Assembly: GCA_964467785.1 (NCBI GenBank)
Contig: CAYXVB010000176.1
Span: forward strand, 1 to 7,677
Length of the DNA stretch: 7,677 bases
Source of the DNA: CAYXVB01 sp964467785
GTDB taxonomy: Bacteria; Bdellovibrionota; UBA1018
Direction: 5' to 3'
This document shows positions 5,781 through 7,677 of this stretch, piece by piece. The stretch's first letter is position 1; each line of letters begins with the position of its first letter. Below the pieces are notes generated by a model. It was not told the DNA's origin, did not search any database, and worked only from the letters and a program-made list of their open reading frames with translations. The translations under genes and the position numbers were made by a program.

Positions 5781-7397
5781 CTATTTCTGGATCATTCGCA
5801 TTAGGTTGATGCCACCACCGGGAAGCACTTGTTGTCCCTGAGGGGTTTTGCCAGTGCTAAGTGCTGTCTGCCAGAACCCCGCGGTCTGCTTCCCGCCGAA
5901 TACAGAGGCGGAGAGTTCACGATTTACCCATAATGGCAACTTCTTCATATTTCCTAGAAAAGTTTCAATATTGTCCCAGAGCTTCTCGGGGAATTTATAT
6001 TGAAATAGCCGATCTTCCTTTACGGGTTCGCCAGTTAGTACAAAAAACTGCATTACAATTTGACGAACATAACCGAGCCAAGTGTACATAATTTCTTCGC
6101 GGGCCATGCGGTATGATCGGACGTGTCCTTCCGGAATATGTTCCCCGTCCTGAATTTTTCTTTCCACACGACTTACGCCGATCTCAGGATCGTACTGACC
6201 AATATAGATTTGTTCAGCGACTAGATTCATGAGTCTTAAAATTTGAGACTTCTCAAGCTCTCTGGGGTTTTCACCTTCTTCAAGGCGGTGATCCAGTGGT
6301 GTTTCTAAGAGATCGCCGTAAATGAAAAACGAGTAGAACGTCTTTTCAATAGAGCTGTAAGAAATGGGCCGGTCTTTTCCCTTTCCGCTAAATTCAACAT
6401 AGTCCTTGAGCCTGTTTTCGGGATTGTGTGTAATCCAATCACGCACAGCATCGAGCACATACTTCTTTACTTCCCGTGACTGCCCTTTGAAATGTGCGAC
6501 GAGATCCTTCTCGGAGAAGGATTCGTCACCGTCTGCGAGATTTCGTTCCTTGCGAAAGCGATCAATTCTTTCTTGAAACAGCGCGCTGCCCAGATGTCTT
6601 TGTACGGACTTGTCGAAAGCGACCTGCCGTAGTTTAGTGCCAGCATTTGTGTTTGCGGTAAGAAGGATATCGAGATCTGGGTTCAGAAAAACGCGCACCG
6701 GGAGGCTTCTTATGCCGAGCAAGATCTGGGCGCTGGCTTTATGTTGTCCGTCAAAGATCCGGATTCTAAAGGAGTTGCTTTCTGGCTGCAGTTCAGCCCA
6801 CCCCAAAGAGACATGGAGCTGTGGAAGTTTCTTATGAAACTCATCGACCAGGCCTAAAATGTTGGAACCGATAGAGCGCGGGTTGATGCGATCGTCGTGA
6901 TAGACGTACTCAATTGGAATTTTAACAAAAAAGTATTCGAACCCGCTAAGTTCATCAACGTAAATGGGGACGCGTTCGATGTTGTTAATCCCAATATCGG
7001 AAAACGAGAACAGCAATTCATTGCCCTGCCTTTTTCCTCGAAGTTCAAAGCGTGATCCCTCCTGTGATTCAAGAATGTCGAGTAGACTTGGGCCACGGTT
7101 CTCTTTGGCGACGGTTTCCCGTATCGAATTAAAGCGGGCCATGACCCTGGCAACTCGTAGGTCGGTAGCTTGTTTCGAGCGATTGCACGAAGCGTGCGTC
7201 AAGGCAAAGTTTTCTGGGGCGTCCTTTCCGCCGCCTTTTAGCGGCTCAACGTGATCGATGTCGACAGAGTTTGCATGAACGACAAGATCGATGTCTTTTT
7301 CGCAGATAAAGCATTTGCCTTTCTGGGTTTCGAGGAGACCCTGTTGAAGGACACGCCTGTCCTCAGTCGATAGATTTTTTAAGTAGAAAGAGCTCAT
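5781..7397 (-). CDS. HNH nuclease domain fused to DGQHR (DndB/ParB-like) domain
   Basis: A 538-residue protein. Residues 25-75 are an HNH domain: C29-x2-C32, DIDHV (46-50, with catalytic-type D48-H49), GGG, N63, and H68-x2-C71 followed by NRSK. The second zinc-ligand pair is HxxC rather than the usual CxxC. After a short linker, residues 130-260 contain IRIFDGQHKASAQILLG (212-228) and NTNAGTKLRQVAF (249-261). These are the signature and following segment of DGQHR proteins, the DndB/ParB-Srx-like fold, here with Lys replacing the final Arg. Residues 290-470 are helical and unrecognised. The C-terminus is Gly/Pro/Gln-rich (GKTPQGQQVLPGGG). HNH domains cut or nick DNA, and DndB-type proteins act in DNA phosphorothioation systems. 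That this fusion recognises or processes particular DNA is inference. It sits 28 bp downstream of the DUF2779-like gene and 12 bp upstream of a membrane-protein gene, an operon typical of accessory regions. Confidence 0.82.
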   Translation of the reverse strand: MSSFYLKNLSTEDRRVLQQGLLETQKGKCFICEKDIDLVVHANSVDIDHVEPLKGGGKDAPENFALTHASCNRSKQATDLRVARVMARFNSIRETVAKENRGPSLLDILESQEGSRFELRGKRQGNELLFSFSDIGINNIERVPIYVDELSGFEYFFVKIPIEYVYHDDRINPRSIGSNILGLVDEFHKKLPQLHVSLGWAELQPESNSFRIRIFDGQHKASAQILLGIRSLPVRVFLNPDLDILLTANTNAGTKLRQVAFDKSVQRHLGSALFQERIDRFRKERNLADGDESFSEKDLVAHFKGQSREVKKYVLDAVRDWITHNPENRLKDYVEFSGKGKDRPISYSSIEKTFYSFFIYGDLLETPLDHRLEEGENPRELEKSQILRLMNLVAEQIYIGQYDPEIGVSRVERKIQDGEHIPEGHVRSYRMAREEIMYTWLGYVRQIVMQFFVLTGEPVKEDRLFQYKFPEKLWDNIETFLGNMKKLPLWVNRELSASVFGGKQTAGFWQTALSTGKTPQGQQVLPGGGINLMRMIQK

Positions 7398-7403
7398 GCC
7401 TTG

Positions 7404-7410
7404 TCCCCTA
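7404..7410 (-). promoter_or_regulatory. Shine-Dalgarno TAGGGGA for the HNH-DGQHR gene
   Basis: TAGGGGA lies 6 nt before the ATG at 7397, inside the 28-bp gap after the upstream stop codon. It supports that start. No promoter is evident in the gap, consistent with one operon. Confidence 0.6.
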
Positions 7411-7425
7411 ACGATAGATAGTCAA

Positions 7426-7677
7426 TCACGCCGCTTTTAATGGCAGTCGTTTGCTTTCAATTTCAGACTTCCAATACTCGAAAATCATCACCATGGCGAA
7501 GGTGTCCAGTTCGCAGTATTTAAGAAGGCCCTTTGCGACACGATCTGATTCTGACGCCGACATTTCAGTGAATTGCATGCGGGCGTATGCGGTCATTGCT
7601 GCGCCACCATCGGAGATACTTCCCTCAGTGATGAGCGAGTCCATGGTTTCGAGGTCAAGATCGGAAAAGATCGGGGG
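7426..7677 (-). CDS. C-terminus of a DUF2779-type nuclease-like protein (5' end outside window)
   Basis: The frame is open to the right edge. Codons ahead of the first in-window ATG (7644) read PPIFSDLDLET, so that ATG is internal. Of the protein, 83 residues are visible. ISDGGAAMTAYARMQF followed by LLKYCELDTFAMVMIFEYW closely matches, from memory, the conserved C-terminal end of DUF2779 proteins. These usually begin with a RecB-like region and end with a DnaQ-like exonuclease fold. YCELD fits the Y-x3-D third motif of DEDDy exonucleases, so a nuclease active site is plausible, but the other acidic residues lie outside the window. It is the first visible gene of the minus-strand operon, 28 bp before the HNH-DGQHR gene. 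DUF2779 was recognised by motif only, without a profile search. Confidence 0.78.
   Translation of the reverse strand, partial: PPIFSDLDLETMDSLITEGSISDGGAAMTAYARMQFTEMSASESDRVAKGLLKYCELDTFAMVMIFEYWKSEIESKRLPLKAA

Noticed and set aside
1..7677. tRNA, rRNA, riboswitch or attachment-site sequences
   Set aside because: No cloverleaf with a CCA-adjacent acceptor stem, no conserved rRNA segment, and no integrase-associated direct repeats were seen by eye.

Overview
The window is accessory bacterial DNA of intermediate GC, carrying a GC-richer insertion sequence in its middle. Nothing in it fixes the host taxon. The gene types and Shine-Dalgarno signals fit a Gram-negative or related environmental bacterium, and a more precise assignment would be a guess.

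Left part (1-1867, + strand): a replication-initiator-like gene that enters from beyond the left edge. Its N-terminus is a phage O-type winged helix. Its central linker DNA carries 24-bp repeat units followed by a 10-bp-phased A-rich tract, resembling an origin embedded in the initiator gene as in phage lambda O. A recognisable sigma70-type promoter and a stand-alone HD phosphohydrolase of the SpoT/MESH1 type (alarmone-hydrolase-like, no synthetase domain) follow.

Middle (2587-5289): a complete IS21-family element of 2703 bp. It has istA and istB, 27-bp terminal inverted repeats (24/27 identical), TGT...ACA ends, a 5-bp target duplication (ACAAT), and arrays of an IS-end repeat: five copies at exact 35-bp spacing on the left and two at 25-bp spacing on the right. 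IstA has Asp where the third catalytic Glu is expected.

Right part (1888-2586 plus 5290-7677, - strand): an apparent three-gene operon, running from the right edge leftward. It comprises the C-terminus of a DUF2779-type nuclease-like protein, a 538-aa protein joining an N-terminal HNH nuclease domain to a DGQHR/DndB-ParB-like domain, and a membrane-anchored protein of unknown family. The IS interrupts the last gene. Deleting the IS and one ACAAT copy restores a single uninterrupted frame of about 390 residues, so the two apparently separate ORFs flanking the IS are halves of one gene. The linked DUF2779, HNH-DGQHR and membrane-protein genes are the best candidate for an undescribed nucleic-acid-targeting (possibly defence) system; that function is inference.
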